64,000 bases of DNA from DASXUX01 sp036504595 (GTDB lineage: Bacteria; Planctomycetota; SZUA-567; H5-PLA8), in NCBI GenBank assembly GCA_036504595.1, contig DASXUX010000012.1, positions 62,001-126,000 of the forward strand, given 5' to 3'. A model generated the notes under the pieces. It ran no database searches. It saw nothing but the letters and a program-made list of their open reading frames with translations, and was not told where the DNA came from. How positions within the stretch are numbered: the first letter of the stretch is position 1; every line of letters starts with the position of its first letter. The position numbers and the translations under genes were made by a program. Of this stretch, positions 8,100 through 15,951 are shown piece by piece.

Positions 8100-8801
8100 T
8101 TACTGGGCTTTCTTTTCTTCGGGGGCGTCGGCTTTCTTTTCGGGGACGGCTGGAGCGTCGGCCTTTTTCTCTTCGGGGGCGTCGGCTTTCTTTTCCGGAA
8201 CGGCTGGAGCGTCGGCCTTCTTTTCTTCGGGGGCGTCAGCCTTCTTTTCTGGAACGGCCGGGGCATCGGCCTTCTTTTCGGGTGTGGTCGCGTCGCCCTT
8301 CTTTTCGTCTGGCGCAGGCGTTGTGGCGTCACCCTTCTTTTCTTCTGTCGGTTCGGGTTTCTTCTCCGGAGCGGTGCCATCGACGTTGTAGGTCTTCATC
8401 AAAGCGCCGCGGGCGGCTTCAGGAAGGGTGGTCAGGATATCCGGGTCATTGGGCTTGATCGGTGTTTCGAGCGGGTTGAAGCCTTCAGGCCACTCGTAGC
8501 CCTCGATCGGGAACTTGCCTTCTTTGCCGGTCAGGTTGCGGTAAGCGATCGCCCATTCTTCGCGATCCTGCTTGCGGACCTTGACCACCAATCCCTTTTC
8601 CGGGTTGTCGCTGACTTCGGTAAGGTTCTCAGCGTGCTTGGTGGTGGCCTTGTCGCCGAGGAAGCGGTATTCCCAGTTGCGATCGAGGTCGTCGTGCAGA
8701 ATCCAGGCAGCGCCGCCGGTGAAGATGACGCTGAGGATCAACAGCATGCCGTAGACGTCGAAGGGCGCTTTCTCGGGGATGTTCTCGGTGGTCGGGGGCA
8801 T
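8100..8801 (-). CDS. membrane protein with Lys/Ala/Asp/Pro repeat tail, function unknown
   Basis: A 233-residue protein. One membrane helix lies near residues 15-35 (FDVYGMLLILSVIFTGGAAWIL), followed by a soluble part with WEYRFLGDKAT and EEWAIAYRNLTGKEG, then a low-complexity C-terminal third built from near-exact repeats of KKADAPEE and KKADAPAVPE, with further KKGDATTP units. At the DNA level the tail is a tandem array with a unit of about 54 bases, prone to length change. ATG at 8801 is chosen because AAGGA lies 8 bases upstream; a GTG two codons earlier is too close to it. It follows the 8915-9775 gene on the same strand with a family A repeat between them, and both look like planctomycete envelope proteins. 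I recognise no family. Confidence 0.8.
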   Translation of the reverse strand: MPPTTENIPEKAPFDVYGMLLILSVIFTGGAAWILHDDLDRNWEYRFLGDKATTKHAENLTEVSDNPEKGLVVKVRKQDREEWAIAYRNLTGKEGKFPIEGYEWPEGFNPLETPIKPNDPDILTTLPEAARGALMKTYNVDGTAPEKKPEPTEEKKGDATTPAPDEKKGDATTPEKKADAPAVPEKKADAPEEKKADAPAVPEKKADAPEEKKADAPAVPEKKADAPEEKKAQ

Positions 8802-8849
8802 TCTCACGTTCCTTAGTTGGTGTGGCCGGCGTCCGGATCCGCCAGCACG

Positions 8850-8912
8850 AGTCCGGCGCTACCACCGGCACGGAGGCCGGCGCTACCCTGCCGGCACGGA
8901 GGCCGGCGCTAC
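8850..8912. repeat. family A REP-like cluster (two full units and one partial)
   Basis: Two units of GCCGGCACGGAGGCCGGC followed by GCTAC, at about 8864-8886 and 8890-8912, with a partial one before. Each unit is a near-perfect palindrome. They fill most of the gap between two minus-strand genes. This is the family that brackets the transposase at 49586-50277. Confidence 0.85.
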
Positions 8913-8914
8913 TG

Positions 8915-9775
8915 TTACTTGCACTTGGCCTCGTCGTGGACTTCGATTTCCTTCTTCCCCATCCCTGGAATCACCTTTGCCGAGCACATATCCGGGTAAA
9001 CGCGGTCAACCTGCACGCGGGCAATGAACTGATCGCCGCGGCTGATGGTGAGCTGATAGCCGGGCTTCACGTTCTGCTGGCTGCCGGCCGAAATCATGAC
9101 CAGGCCGACTTCCGGCCGCACGGCCAGAACCTGCGCATCTACCGGCGTCTGCGTCACTTGGGTTTCGCCGAGCAGCTTGGCCACGTCCACGCCGAGTTCG
9201 AGGAGCTTTTCGATGCGGCGCGTCTGCAGCGCCAAGTCCTGCTCCATCGCGCGATGATCGCGGGCGAGAGTGTTGTAGGTCTGCTTCACGACGTTGTAGT
9301 CGTTTTCCATTTCGGCGCGTTCGTTGCGCGCGCGGGTGGCGTTTTCGCGTTCGACGACGACGGCCTGCTGCTGCTTGATGACGACGCCCTTGATCTTGGT
9401 CAACTCATCGGCGTAGCGGCGCACTTCGCGCTGCAGCTCCTGGTTTTCCGCGTCCTTCATGTCGCGGGCGTTCTTGAGGGTGGCCAGTTCAACCTGGACC
9501 GCGAGGAGATCGTCGCGCTGCTTGTTGCGGTCGAGCGTCAGCGTGGTGATCTCTTTGCGCTTGGCGTCCACCACGGTCGCCCAATGGACGACGTCCTGGT
9601 AGAGCTTCACTTCCTCCTGCTGGATTTTAGCCAGCTTTTCGACGGTATGTATTTTCTCCTGCTCGTACATCTTCTGCCACTTCGTCTGGGCAGTCCAGAC
9701 GTTCGCGGCGAAGATCAGGAAGGCCACGGAAACGAGGAGGTTCAGAACGACAAAAACCTTGGCAACCAGGCTCAC
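8915..9775 (-). CDS. membrane-anchored coiled-coil protein of unknown function
   Basis: A 286-residue protein: an N-terminal hydrophobic helix (VAKVFVVLNLLVSVAFLIFAA), about 160 residues of continuous heptad pattern rich in Glu, Lys, Gln and Arg (predicted long coiled coil), and a C-terminal beta-rich domain (VDAQVLAVRPEVGLVMISAG, VKPGYQLTISRGDQFIARV, DMCSAKVI). Proteins of this build (helix, coil, small beta domain) are frequent in planctomycetes and are usually left as hypothetical; the beta part resembles the domains that end envelope adaptor proteins, but that is only a resemblance. A strong sigma70-like promoter lies at 9868-9895. It is probably co-transcribed with 8100-8801. Confidence 0.85.
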   Translation of the reverse strand: MSLVAKVFVVLNLLVSVAFLIFAANVWTAQTKWQKMYEQEKIHTVEKLAKIQQEEVKLYQDVVHWATVVDAKRKEITTLTLDRNKQRDDLLAVQVELATLKNARDMKDAENQELQREVRRYADELTKIKGVVIKQQQAVVVERENATRARNERAEMENDYNVVKQTYNTLARDHRAMEQDLALQTRRIEKLLELGVDVAKLLGETQVTQTPVDAQVLAVRPEVGLVMISAGSQQNVKPGYQLTISRGDQFIARVQVDRVYPDMCSAKVIPGMGKKEIEVHDEAKCK

Positions 9776-9867
9776 AGGAGAACGTCCTCCGTCTTCAGGT
9801 TATGCTCCCTACGTTTACCGTCTTCAGACGATAAACCACTGCTACAGCAAGGGTAGAAATCGCAGCG

Positions 9868-9895
9868 ATTATCACGGCAGGCGTTAAACTGTCAA
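9868..9895 (-). promoter_or_regulatory. sigma70-type promoter for 8915-9775
   Basis: On the minus strand a perfect -35 TTGACA (9895-9890), a 16-base spacer and a -10 GATAAT (9873-9868, five of six). Transcription would begin near 9861, about 85 bases ahead of the ATG at 9775. Confidence 0.7.
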
Positions 9896-10070
9896 GGCAT
9901 TTTCGCGAGCGTGAAAATTGCACGCACATCCACTGGCCACCGTTGTTCAAAACGTTGTCCTGTCTACGGTAGACTGATTTTGCAGCGAAAAACCTTCAAA
10001 GATTTGTGGTTAGTGAGCTTGCGATTTTCGCAGAGTGAAGCCGCCTGCGGGGGCTGTCTCTTTTGACCCC

Positions 10071-11243
10071 TTAACCCACGCACGCCAGCACTTCGTCCAG
10101 AACGTGACTCAGTTCGGGTTCGACGCGCTCCATGGTGGGCCACTCATCCCAGATCTGCGTCACGCGAACAGGTTCGGGCTTGATCGGCGTGCGCAGTGCA
10201 GATGAAATTCGCCGCCAGATGCCCGTTTCCATCAGCGGCCCGTGATCGGGTTTGCCCTTGTGCGTCAAGCCCATCAAGCGGCGATAGAAGCGCTGCAGGA
10301 GCTGGCGTTCTTTGGGACTCAGGCGCACATACCGGCTTCGCACCACGTCGCGCAGGATGCGCGCGAAAGCCATCACGTCGTCATAATAACTCGGGACGTA
10401 GCGATTGAAGGCGTCGTTCTCGGTCTGTGAAGGCTGCGCTCTTTGCGCTTTGGCCAGGGCGGCGATATGCGCCAATCGGCGCAGATGATGCATATAGCGG
10501 TAGGTGCCGTTGTACCAGTAGTGGTTGTTGTGTTCGTGCCGCAGCCAGCGCCGGCCCCAGGAGCTTTGCTGCCAGAGGGCCTGGCCCAAGTCAAAGACGA
10601 TGGGCGGCGTGTTCAGTCCCGAAGGGATATAGATGTTCGCGGGTTTCAGGTCGTGGTGGATGACGCCGCGCTTGTGCGAGTAGACCAGCGAACTGCAGAG
10701 GCCTTTGAGTGCGGAGACGATTTCCCGGCGCTCCATCATCGGGCCAAAGTTGAGCCGGTCGTAGAACGTCGCGCCGGGGACGGGGCCTTCCACCGTATCG
10801 AAGGGCTTCATGCCGATGGACAGGCTGCCGTCGGATAGCACGTACACCCAGAGCAGTGTCGGCCAGTCGATGCGGGAGCGCTCGCCCATCGCGCCATCGG
10901 CGGCGACGATGCGGTTGAGGTGGAGCATGTGAGCGACTTCGCGCAAGGACGCCCAGGCGGAACCGGGATTGACGACTTTGACGACATGTCCGCGGGTGAA
11001 GTAGACCGTTCCTTCGCCGCCATGGCCCAGTTCGGTCAGCCCTTTTTCCTGAAGGAACTGCTCGTAATTCTGTTCGTGTATGAGGACATTCTCAGTCAGA
11101 GCCAGCGTGCGAAGGTAATGACGGATCGCCTCCGGGTTCAACCGGGCAACCGGATGCGGTGCCTGCGAGACGGAGGCCGTCTTGGGGTAACTGACGGCGG
11201 CGGTGACGCCGGAGTGTACCTTGCGTGTGATTGGACGAGCCAT
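10071..11243 (-). CDS. atypical Ser/Thr protein kinase
   Basis: A 390-residue soluble kinase-fold protein. Glycine loop GHGGEGTVY (73-81), the Lys of HVVKVV (89), catalytic loop HHDLKPANIY (196-205) and DLG in place of DFG (218-220, VFDLGQALW) are visible. After the DLG there is an unusual Trp/His/Tyr-rich stretch (WGRRWLRHEHNNHYWYNGTYRYMHH) instead of a standard APE segment, and the C-terminal lobe does not match common bacterial Ser/Thr kinases. No membrane helix. The start at 11243 has GGGAG 8 bases upstream. The nucleotide-binding Lys, HxD Asp and metal-binding Asp are all kept, so it could be active. The DLGQA motif is shared with the kinase at 3183. Substrate unknown. Confidence 0.85.
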   Translation of the reverse strand: MARPITRKVHSGVTAAVSYPKTASVSQAPHPVARLNPEAIRHYLRTLALTENVLIHEQNYEQFLQEKGLTELGHGGEGTVYFTRGHVVKVVNPGSAWASLREVAHMLHLNRIVAADGAMGERSRIDWPTLLWVYVLSDGSLSIGMKPFDTVEGPVPGATFYDRLNFGPMMERREIVSALKGLCSSLVYSHKRGVIHHDLKPANIYIPSGLNTPPIVFDLGQALWQQSSWGRRWLRHEHNNHYWYNGTYRYMHHLRRLAHIAALAKAQRAQPSQTENDAFNRYVPSYYDDVMAFARILRDVVRSRYVRLSPKERQLLQRFYRRLMGLTHKGKPDHGPLMETGIWRRISSALRTPIKPEPVRVTQIWDEWPTMERVEPELSHVLDEVLACVG

Positions 11244-11836
11244 CGGTCGCTCCCGCTTTATGGCTACGGCGTGCAAACTATGACATTACAGCAAACCAGA
11301 AACCAGCTTCCTTGTTAAGTCTTTCGTTCTTTTAAGAGTGCGCTGCCAAATGCCTTAAGAGGATTGAACAAAATTACGCGATCGAGGTGCTGGCCCTTTT
11401 TTGTCAGTGACAAGGGCAAAACTTGTCGGGAACTTTGTGCGTGCACCTGTAAATGCGACGGGTGGAGGGCAGGGGGGAGGCCTGCGGCACCGTGTCGTGC
11501 AGGCCGGAGGCTTGCAGTATAGGACACGACGGCAACTTGCCGGTTTGTAAAGATCCAGTATATTATCGGACCTGTTGGACGGCTGACCGGTTCGCTCCCA
11601 CACCCCTCCCGGGCATTTATGGTGAGCCAAGCGTCGCAGGTTGCCGATAAGCAAACAGTTCGGCTTCTGGTGCTATTTTGCTCGGGGAGGGACGTGTCGT
11701 GGCAAATGTGCAGAGCGACAGCGGCTTGGATTTAAGAGCAACAGGATTCAGTTCGCCGCCCGAAGTGGTGGGGACGGCGTCCGGAGCCGCCGGCACGGAG
11801 GCCAGCACCACCGAAACAAGAGGAGTGGTTCGTCCT
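11244..11836. other. 593-base intergenic region between kinase and topoisomerase VI genes
   Basis: No convincing gene in either orientation. It holds a candidate promoter for the topoisomerase operon (11537-11564), a region of imperfect inverted words around 11470-11532 (CCGTGTCGTGC against GGACACGACGG), and a diverged family A unit (11786-11808). The frame of the topoisomerase gene is open back to 11678, but codon choice and the presence of the repeat argue that this part is leader. Confidence 0.6.
11537..11564 (+). promoter_or_regulatory. candidate promoter of the topoisomerase VI operon
   Basis: TTGCCG (11537-11542), a 16-base spacer and TATATT (11559-11564, five of six to TATAAT); TATTAT two bases on is an alternative -10. 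This gives a leader of about 265 bases ahead of the ATG at 11837. Confidence 0.4.
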
Positions 11837-14005
11837 ATGTCTGGCAACGCACAAAACGCAGCATTGGCTCGCGCCAAAACCCCCGCTCCAGAAAATGGAA
11901 AGGACAGCGCGACTTTAAAGCCGGCAGGGACGCCGCCGCTACCCGCTCGCCGGGTCACCTATCGCGGCGCGACCGCTCAGGAAATGGGCGCCAAGCAGCG
12001 CGACATTTCCGTGGCGGAGTTCTTCCAGAAGAATCGCCACTTGTTGGGCTTCGACAATCCGCGCAAAGCACTGCTGACGACCGTCAAGGAGGCTGTGGAC
12101 AACAGCCTGGACGCCTGCGAAGAAGCGGGCATCCTGCCGGACCTGACCGTCAAAATCGATATCGCTCAAACCAGCGACGGCAGCCCGCCGTTGACGCCGG
12201 CCCAAGCGGATCGTTTTGTCGTGACCGTCATCGATAACGGTCCGGGCATCATCAAGAAGAACGTCGGCAAAGTTTTCGCGAAGCTCCTTTATGGATCGAA
12301 GTTCCACCGCTTGCGGATGAGCCGCGGGCAGCAGGGCATCGGCATTTCGGCGGCGGGCATGTACGGGCAGCTTACGACTGGCAAGCCGACGAAGGTCATC
12401 ACGAAGATCAAGGACGACGAACACACGCACGTTTTTGAAATCAGCATCGACACCAAGCGCAACGAACCGGTCGAACACGAGACCAAGACCTTCAAATTCG
12501 ACCCGCAGAACCCGCCGGTGATTCCGTTCGATCACCAGAAGATCACGTGGGACAAAGAGCACGGCACGCTGGTGTCCATCGAACTGGCCGGGAAGTTCCA
12601 GAAGGGCAAGGCGTCGGTGGACGAATACCTGGAGCTGACGTCGGTCTCCAACCCGCACGCGCAGCTCACGTACATCGGCCCGGACGGCGAGAAGAAGCTT
12701 TACCCGCGCGGCGTCGATTACCTGCCCGAACCGCCTCGCGAAATCAAACCGCATCCGTACGGGATTGAGCTGGGCATGCTGCTCAAGATGCTCCAGGACA
12801 CCCAGAGCCACTGGCTGAGCGGATTCCTGGCGACGGATTTCTCGCGCGTTTCGACGAAGACGGCCGAAGAGATCTGCAAACTCGCCAAACTCAGCCCCCG
12901 CGCTCGTCCGCGCGACATTGTCGGCCACGAAGCCGAGGCGCTCTATAGGGCGGTGCAATCGGTGAAGCTGATGTCTCCGCCGACCGACTGCATCTCGCCG
13001 ATTGGTGAGAAAGCGATTTTGGCTGGACTGGTGAAAGCCATCAAGGGCGACTTCTACGTCGCGACGACCCGGCCGCCGAAGGTCTACCGCGGCAACCCGT
13101 TCGTGATCGAGTGCGGCTTGGCCTTTGGAAAAGGCGACGGCTCAATCAGCAAAGACGCGGCGCAGCTTGCCGCGGAAGAACTGGAGAAGAACGGAGGCGA
13201 GGCCGTCGCCAAGGCCGAAGGCGAGGACGATGAGGACGACGTGGAACTGGCGCAGGTGATCCGCTACGCCAACCGCGTGCCGCTCATCTATCAGCAGACC
13301 TCCTGCGCGATGTATAAAGGAATGCTGAAGACGGCTTGGCGGAACTACGGCCTTTCGCAAAGCCGGGGCGCACCGCCGCAGGGGCCGATGGTGATCTTCA
13401 TCCACATGGCCTCGGTGTGGGTGCCGTTCACGAGCGAAGCGAAGGAAGCGGTCGCCGAGTACGACGAGATCATGTCGGAGATCCGGCTCGCGCTGCTGGA
13501 ATGCGGGCGCAAGCTGGGCATTTGGCTGCGCAAACGTCAGCACGCCAAGAACGAATTCGAGCGGCGCAATATCTTCCAGCGTTACATTGAGGAAGTCGCC
13601 GAGGCGTGCAAGCGCCTGAAGGGCGGAAAACTCGATGCACAGAAGCTGAAGAAGCAGTTGCAGAAGATCGCCGAAGAGATCACCGGCGGCGAAGAGACCG
13701 ACGCGCTGTTGGCTAAGAAGAAACCCCAAGACAAGGATCTGGAGAACACCGTCGAGCTGACGCCCGAAGGCCTTAAAGGCGATGTGCCCGTCATGGCTGC
13801 CGCCGCGGCCGGGCAGGCGGTGCCCGTGGCAGAGGCGTTGCCCAAGGGACCCGAGACCGGCGAACTGATTGCCGGTGCGACGGAGAAGCAGAAGAAGGTT
13901 AAGCCGGTTGCTGAGAAGAAACTCGGCAAGGCCGCGGTTGCGGCGGCCAAGCCACCGAAGAAGAAGATTGACGGGCCGACGCTGTTCAACGGCGATAAAT
14001 CGTAA
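11837..14005 (+). CDS. top6B: DNA topoisomerase VI subunit B
   Basis: A 722-residue GHKL ATPase subunit. The ATP site is clear: N-box KEAVDNSLDACEEAG (about 83-97), DNGPGI (about 133), SRGQQGIGISAAGMYGQ (about 162-178). Further on come the transducer segment (YKGMLKTAWRNYGLSQS, IFIHMASVWVPFTSEAKEAVAEY) and the helix KLGIWLRKRQHAKNEFERRNIF typical of Top6B. The last 100 residues are Lys/Ala/Glu-rich low complexity and not part of the core. With subunit A (14099-15220) it forms an ATP-driven type IIB topoisomerase that passes duplex DNA and relaxes supercoils. ATG at 11837 is preceded by AGAGGAG about 11 bases up. The early segment KPAGTPPLPARR is encoded by a family A element. Top6 is mainly archaeal and plant; bacterial copies are scattered. 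Confidence 0.95.
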   Translation: MSGNAQNAALARAKTPAPENGKDSATLKPAGTPPLPARRVTYRGATAQEMGAKQRDISVAEFFQKNRHLLGFDNPRKALLTTVKEAVDNSLDACEEAGILPDLTVKIDIAQTSDGSPPLTPAQADRFVVTVIDNGPGIIKKNVGKVFAKLLYGSKFHRLRMSRGQQGIGISAAGMYGQLTTGKPTKVITKIKDDEHTHVFEISIDTKRNEPVEHETKTFKFDPQNPPVIPFDHQKITWDKEHGTLVSIELAGKFQKGKASVDEYLELTSVSNPHAQLTYIGPDGEKKLYPRGVDYLPEPPREIKPHPYGIELGMLLKMLQDTQSHWLSGFLATDFSRVSTKTAEEICKLAKLSPRARPRDIVGHEAEALYRAVQSVKLMSPPTDCISPIGEKAILAGLVKAIKGDFYVATTRPPKVYRGNPFVIECGLAFGKGDGSISKDAAQLAAEELEKNGGEAVAKAEGEDDEDDVELAQVIRYANRVPLIYQQTSCAMYKGMLKTAWRNYGLSQSRGAPPQGPMVIFIHMASVWVPFTSEAKEAVAEYDEIMSEIRLALLECGRKLGIWLRKRQHAKNEFERRNIFQRYIEEVAEACKRLKGGKLDAQKLKKQLQKIAEEITGGEETDALLAKKKPQDKDLENTVELTPEGLKGDVPVMAAAAAGQAVPVAEALPKGPETGELIAGATEKQKKVKPVAEKKLGKAAVAAAKPPKKKIDGPTLFNGDKS

Positions 14006-14073
14006 CGCAATCCTCCGGGATTGCGCGCATAGCGCGGCCGTGCCGTGTTGCTCCGCAATCCGGGAGGATTGCG
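14006..14073. repeat. inverted pair of family G palindromes
   Basis: Two 20-base palindromes, CGCAATCCTCCGGGATTGCG (14006-14025) and CGCAATCCGGGAGGATTGCG (14054-14073), in opposite orientation so that each is a hairpin and the two also pair with each other. The first begins directly after the stop of top6B. A third copy is at 55498-55517. Confidence 0.8.
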
Positions 14074-14098
14074 TCACTTTCAAACAGGAGTGCTCCAG

Positions 14099-15220
14099 AT
14101 GGTAGCCAAAAACGCCGCCGCCAAGCGCCGCAGCACAAAAGAGGTTTCGGCGCGGCTCGAGTCCCTGGCCGAGACGGTGCTGACCGCCGCCAAGAAAGGC
14201 GAGGATCCGCGCTTCGACATTCCGGTGCGCTCGCTGTCGAACGTGGAGTTCAACAAGAAGAGCCGCATTATCGAGATGGGAAAGTCGAAGACGGCGCGGC
14301 AGTTCTTCAATCTCGGCATGGCCAAGAAATTCATGCAGACGATGCTGGTGGCCGACGCTCTGATGGAACTGCAGCGGCAGGACAATCTCTCGACGAGCTT
14401 GCGAGAGGTCTACTATCGCACCAAGCACACCATCAAGGGAACCAGCGAAAATACTTTTGATGATCAAAATGAGTCCGATCCGTGCATCGAAGACCTGGAA
14501 GTCACGCTGGCGCTGTTGCGCGAAGAACTTCACGTGCGCGCGGCCGAAGCGGGGTCGATTATCGGACCGCTGACGATCGTCGAAGGCGGCGATACGATCG
14601 ACTGCACGCGGCAGGGCAAAGCGGGCAAGACGGTGCCGTCGATTGTCGAACCGGGCGAACTGGACATCAAGAAGTGCGACGCCGACTTCGTGCTGCTGAT
14701 CGAAAAAGGCACGCAGTTCAACCGGCTGTCAGAAGACAAGTTTTGGAAGAAGCACAACTGCATCCTGCTGACCGGAAACGGCCAGCCGCCGCGAGGCGTA
14801 CGGCGGCTCGCTCGCCGGTTGCACGATGAATACGACCTAGAGGTCTACGTGCTGGTCGATAACGATCCGTGGGGGTACTACATTTACTCGGTGGTCAAGC
14901 AGGGCTCCATCAACCTGGCGTTCGAAAGCCAGCGCATGGCGATTCCGGACTGCAAGTTCATCGGGCTATCGAGCCGCGATCCGGATGAGTACGGCTTGCC
15001 GCGGAACGTCGGGATCAAACTCAACGACAAAGACGTTTCGCGCGCCAAGGAAATTATGAGTTATCCGTGGTTCCAGAAGAAGGAATGGCAGCAGGAAATC
15101 ACGTACATGATCAAGTCGGGCCTGAAGTACGAACTGGACTCGCTGGCTAACAAGGATTTCCGTTTCCTCACCACCGACTACCTGCCGCGCAAGCTCAAGG
15201 AAAAAGACTGGCTGGACTGA
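14099..15220 (+). CDS. top6A: DNA topoisomerase VI subunit A (Spo11-like)
   Basis: A 373-residue Spo11/Top6A protein. The winged-helix domain carries the catalytic tyrosine motif LREVYYRTKHT (Tyr pair at 105-106) and the TOPRIM domain carries VLVDNDPWGYYIYSVVK with the metal-binding DND at 254-256. The usual Top6A ending with SSRDPDEYGLPRNVGIKLNDKD and KYELDSLANKDFRFL is present, so the protein is full length. It makes the double-strand break through which the second duplex is passed, driven by Top6B. The ATG at 14099 has AGGAG 8 bases upstream. It lies 93 bases after top6B with two palindromes between. Confidence 0.95.
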   Translation: MVAKNAAAKRRSTKEVSARLESLAETVLTAAKKGEDPRFDIPVRSLSNVEFNKKSRIIEMGKSKTARQFFNLGMAKKFMQTMLVADALMELQRQDNLSTSLREVYYRTKHTIKGTSENTFDDQNESDPCIEDLEVTLALLREELHVRAAEAGSIIGPLTIVEGGDTIDCTRQGKAGKTVPSIVEPGELDIKKCDADFVLLIEKGTQFNRLSEDKFWKKHNCILLTGNGQPPRGVRRLARRLHDEYDLEVYVLVDNDPWGYYIYSVVKQGSINLAFESQRMAIPDCKFIGLSSRDPDEYGLPRNVGIKLNDKDVSRAKEIMSYPWFQKKEWQQEITYMIKSGLKYELDSLANKDFRFLTTDYLPRKLKEKDWLD

Positions 15221-15248
15221 TTTTTGATTTTGGATTCTGGATTGGGCT

Positions 15249-15289
15249 CGCGGCGCCGGATGGAATTCGGCGCCGCGGCGTGATATACT
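15249..15289 (+). promoter_or_regulatory. candidate toxin-antitoxin promoter overlapping a perfect palindrome
   Basis: A perfect 10-bp palindrome CGCGGCGCCG / CGGCGCCGCG (15249-15258 and 15268-15277, 9-base loop) is followed by TATACT at 15284-15289, a good -10. A weak -35 (TGGAAT) would sit 17 bases up, inside the palindrome loop. A palindrome between the promoter elements is where antitoxins of this kind often bind to repress their own operon (inference). Confidence 0.4.
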
Positions 15290-15318
15290 CGCTCCTGTCC
15301 CGAAGCGACGAGGGAGCT

Positions 15319-15573
15319 ATGACGGCCATCCAAGTCCTGAAAGCAGCAAAGAAACTCAGCATTGGCGAGCGCGAGCGCATTGCGCACGAATTGCTGGTCA
15401 GCGTTGAGGAAGATGAACTTGAGGGCGACTTGAGTCCCGCCCTTAGAGCGGAACTTGACCGTCGGCTCGACGAACTCGAAGAACACCCGGAGCGGTGTCT
15501 GTCGTTGGAAGAGAGTGATCGCCGAATCAAGCGCTTGCTCAGGCGGACGCAGCCAAAAAGATGCTCCCGATAG
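15319..15573 (+). CDS. antitoxin, addiction-module component family
   Basis: An 84-residue protein whose N-terminus (IQVLKAAKKLSIGERERIAHELLVSV) and the pattern ALRAELDRRLDELEEHPERCLSLEE match the small putative addiction-module proteins that precede ParE-type toxins. ATG at 15319 has GAGGGAG just upstream. The last 13 bases overlap the toxin gene, so expression is translationally coupled. It should bind and neutralise the toxin of 15561-15866. Its C-terminus is unusually basic for this family (RRIKRLLRRTQPKR). Confidence 0.82.
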   Translation: MTAIQVLKAAKKLSIGERERIAHELLVSVEEDELEGDLSPALRAELDRRLDELEEHPERCLSLEESDRRIKRLLRRTQPKRCSR

Positions 15574-15866
15574 AAATTGCCTACTTCGCGCATGCGGATT
15601 TGGCAGAGGCGATCTGCTACCTCAATGCTGAGCAAGCGGGGTTGGGTGCGGCTTTGCACGCCGAATTCCATTCCGCGTTGGAGGGGATTCAACTGGCGCC
15701 ACTGTCCCATCGGCGGTTACTTCGCAACGCAAGGCGGACGCTGTTGCCGCAGTTCAAGTACCACGTTTATTATCAAGTGCTGCCTCATACAATCAGGATT
15801 GTTGCTGTCGTTCATGCGCACCGAAACCCACGCTTTTGGAAAAAGCTGCTTCGCCAGCGATCGTAA
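15561..15866 (+). CDS. RelE/ParE-type toxin
   Basis: A 101-residue ParE/RelE-fold protein: helix pair ADLAEAICYLNAEQAGLGAALHAEF, then strands RRTLLPQFKYHVYYQVLPHTIRIVAVVHAHRNPRFWKK, the usual ending of ParE-like toxins (HxxRxPxxW). Such proteins poison gyrase or ribosomes; which applies here cannot be read from sequence. It overlaps the antitoxin gene by 13 bases, giving a standard antitoxin-first module located directly after the topoisomerase VI operon. Confidence 0.87.
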   Translation: MLPIEIAYFAHADLAEAICYLNAEQAGLGAALHAEFHSALEGIQLAPLSHRRLLRNARRTLLPQFKYHVYYQVLPHTIRIVAVVHAHRNPRFWKKLLRQRS

Positions 15867-15951
15867 GTGCCGACGATAGACACCGGCGCCGCTCCGTGTT
15901 ATGCCTCTCGCACCGCAATCCAGCAATGCAGGCGCGTGCCGAGGAGCATGG

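Noticed and set aside
8028..8816. Gly/Phe/Val-rich plus-strand frame opposite the 8100-8801 gene
   Set aside because: It is the complement of the KKADAP repeat tail; the minus-strand frame has a membrane helix, a ribosome binding site and a terminator.
13142..14533. Long minus-strand open frame opposite top6B and top6A
   Set aside because: It covers the catalytic regions of both topoisomerase genes on the other strand and has no recognisable domain or ribosome binding site.
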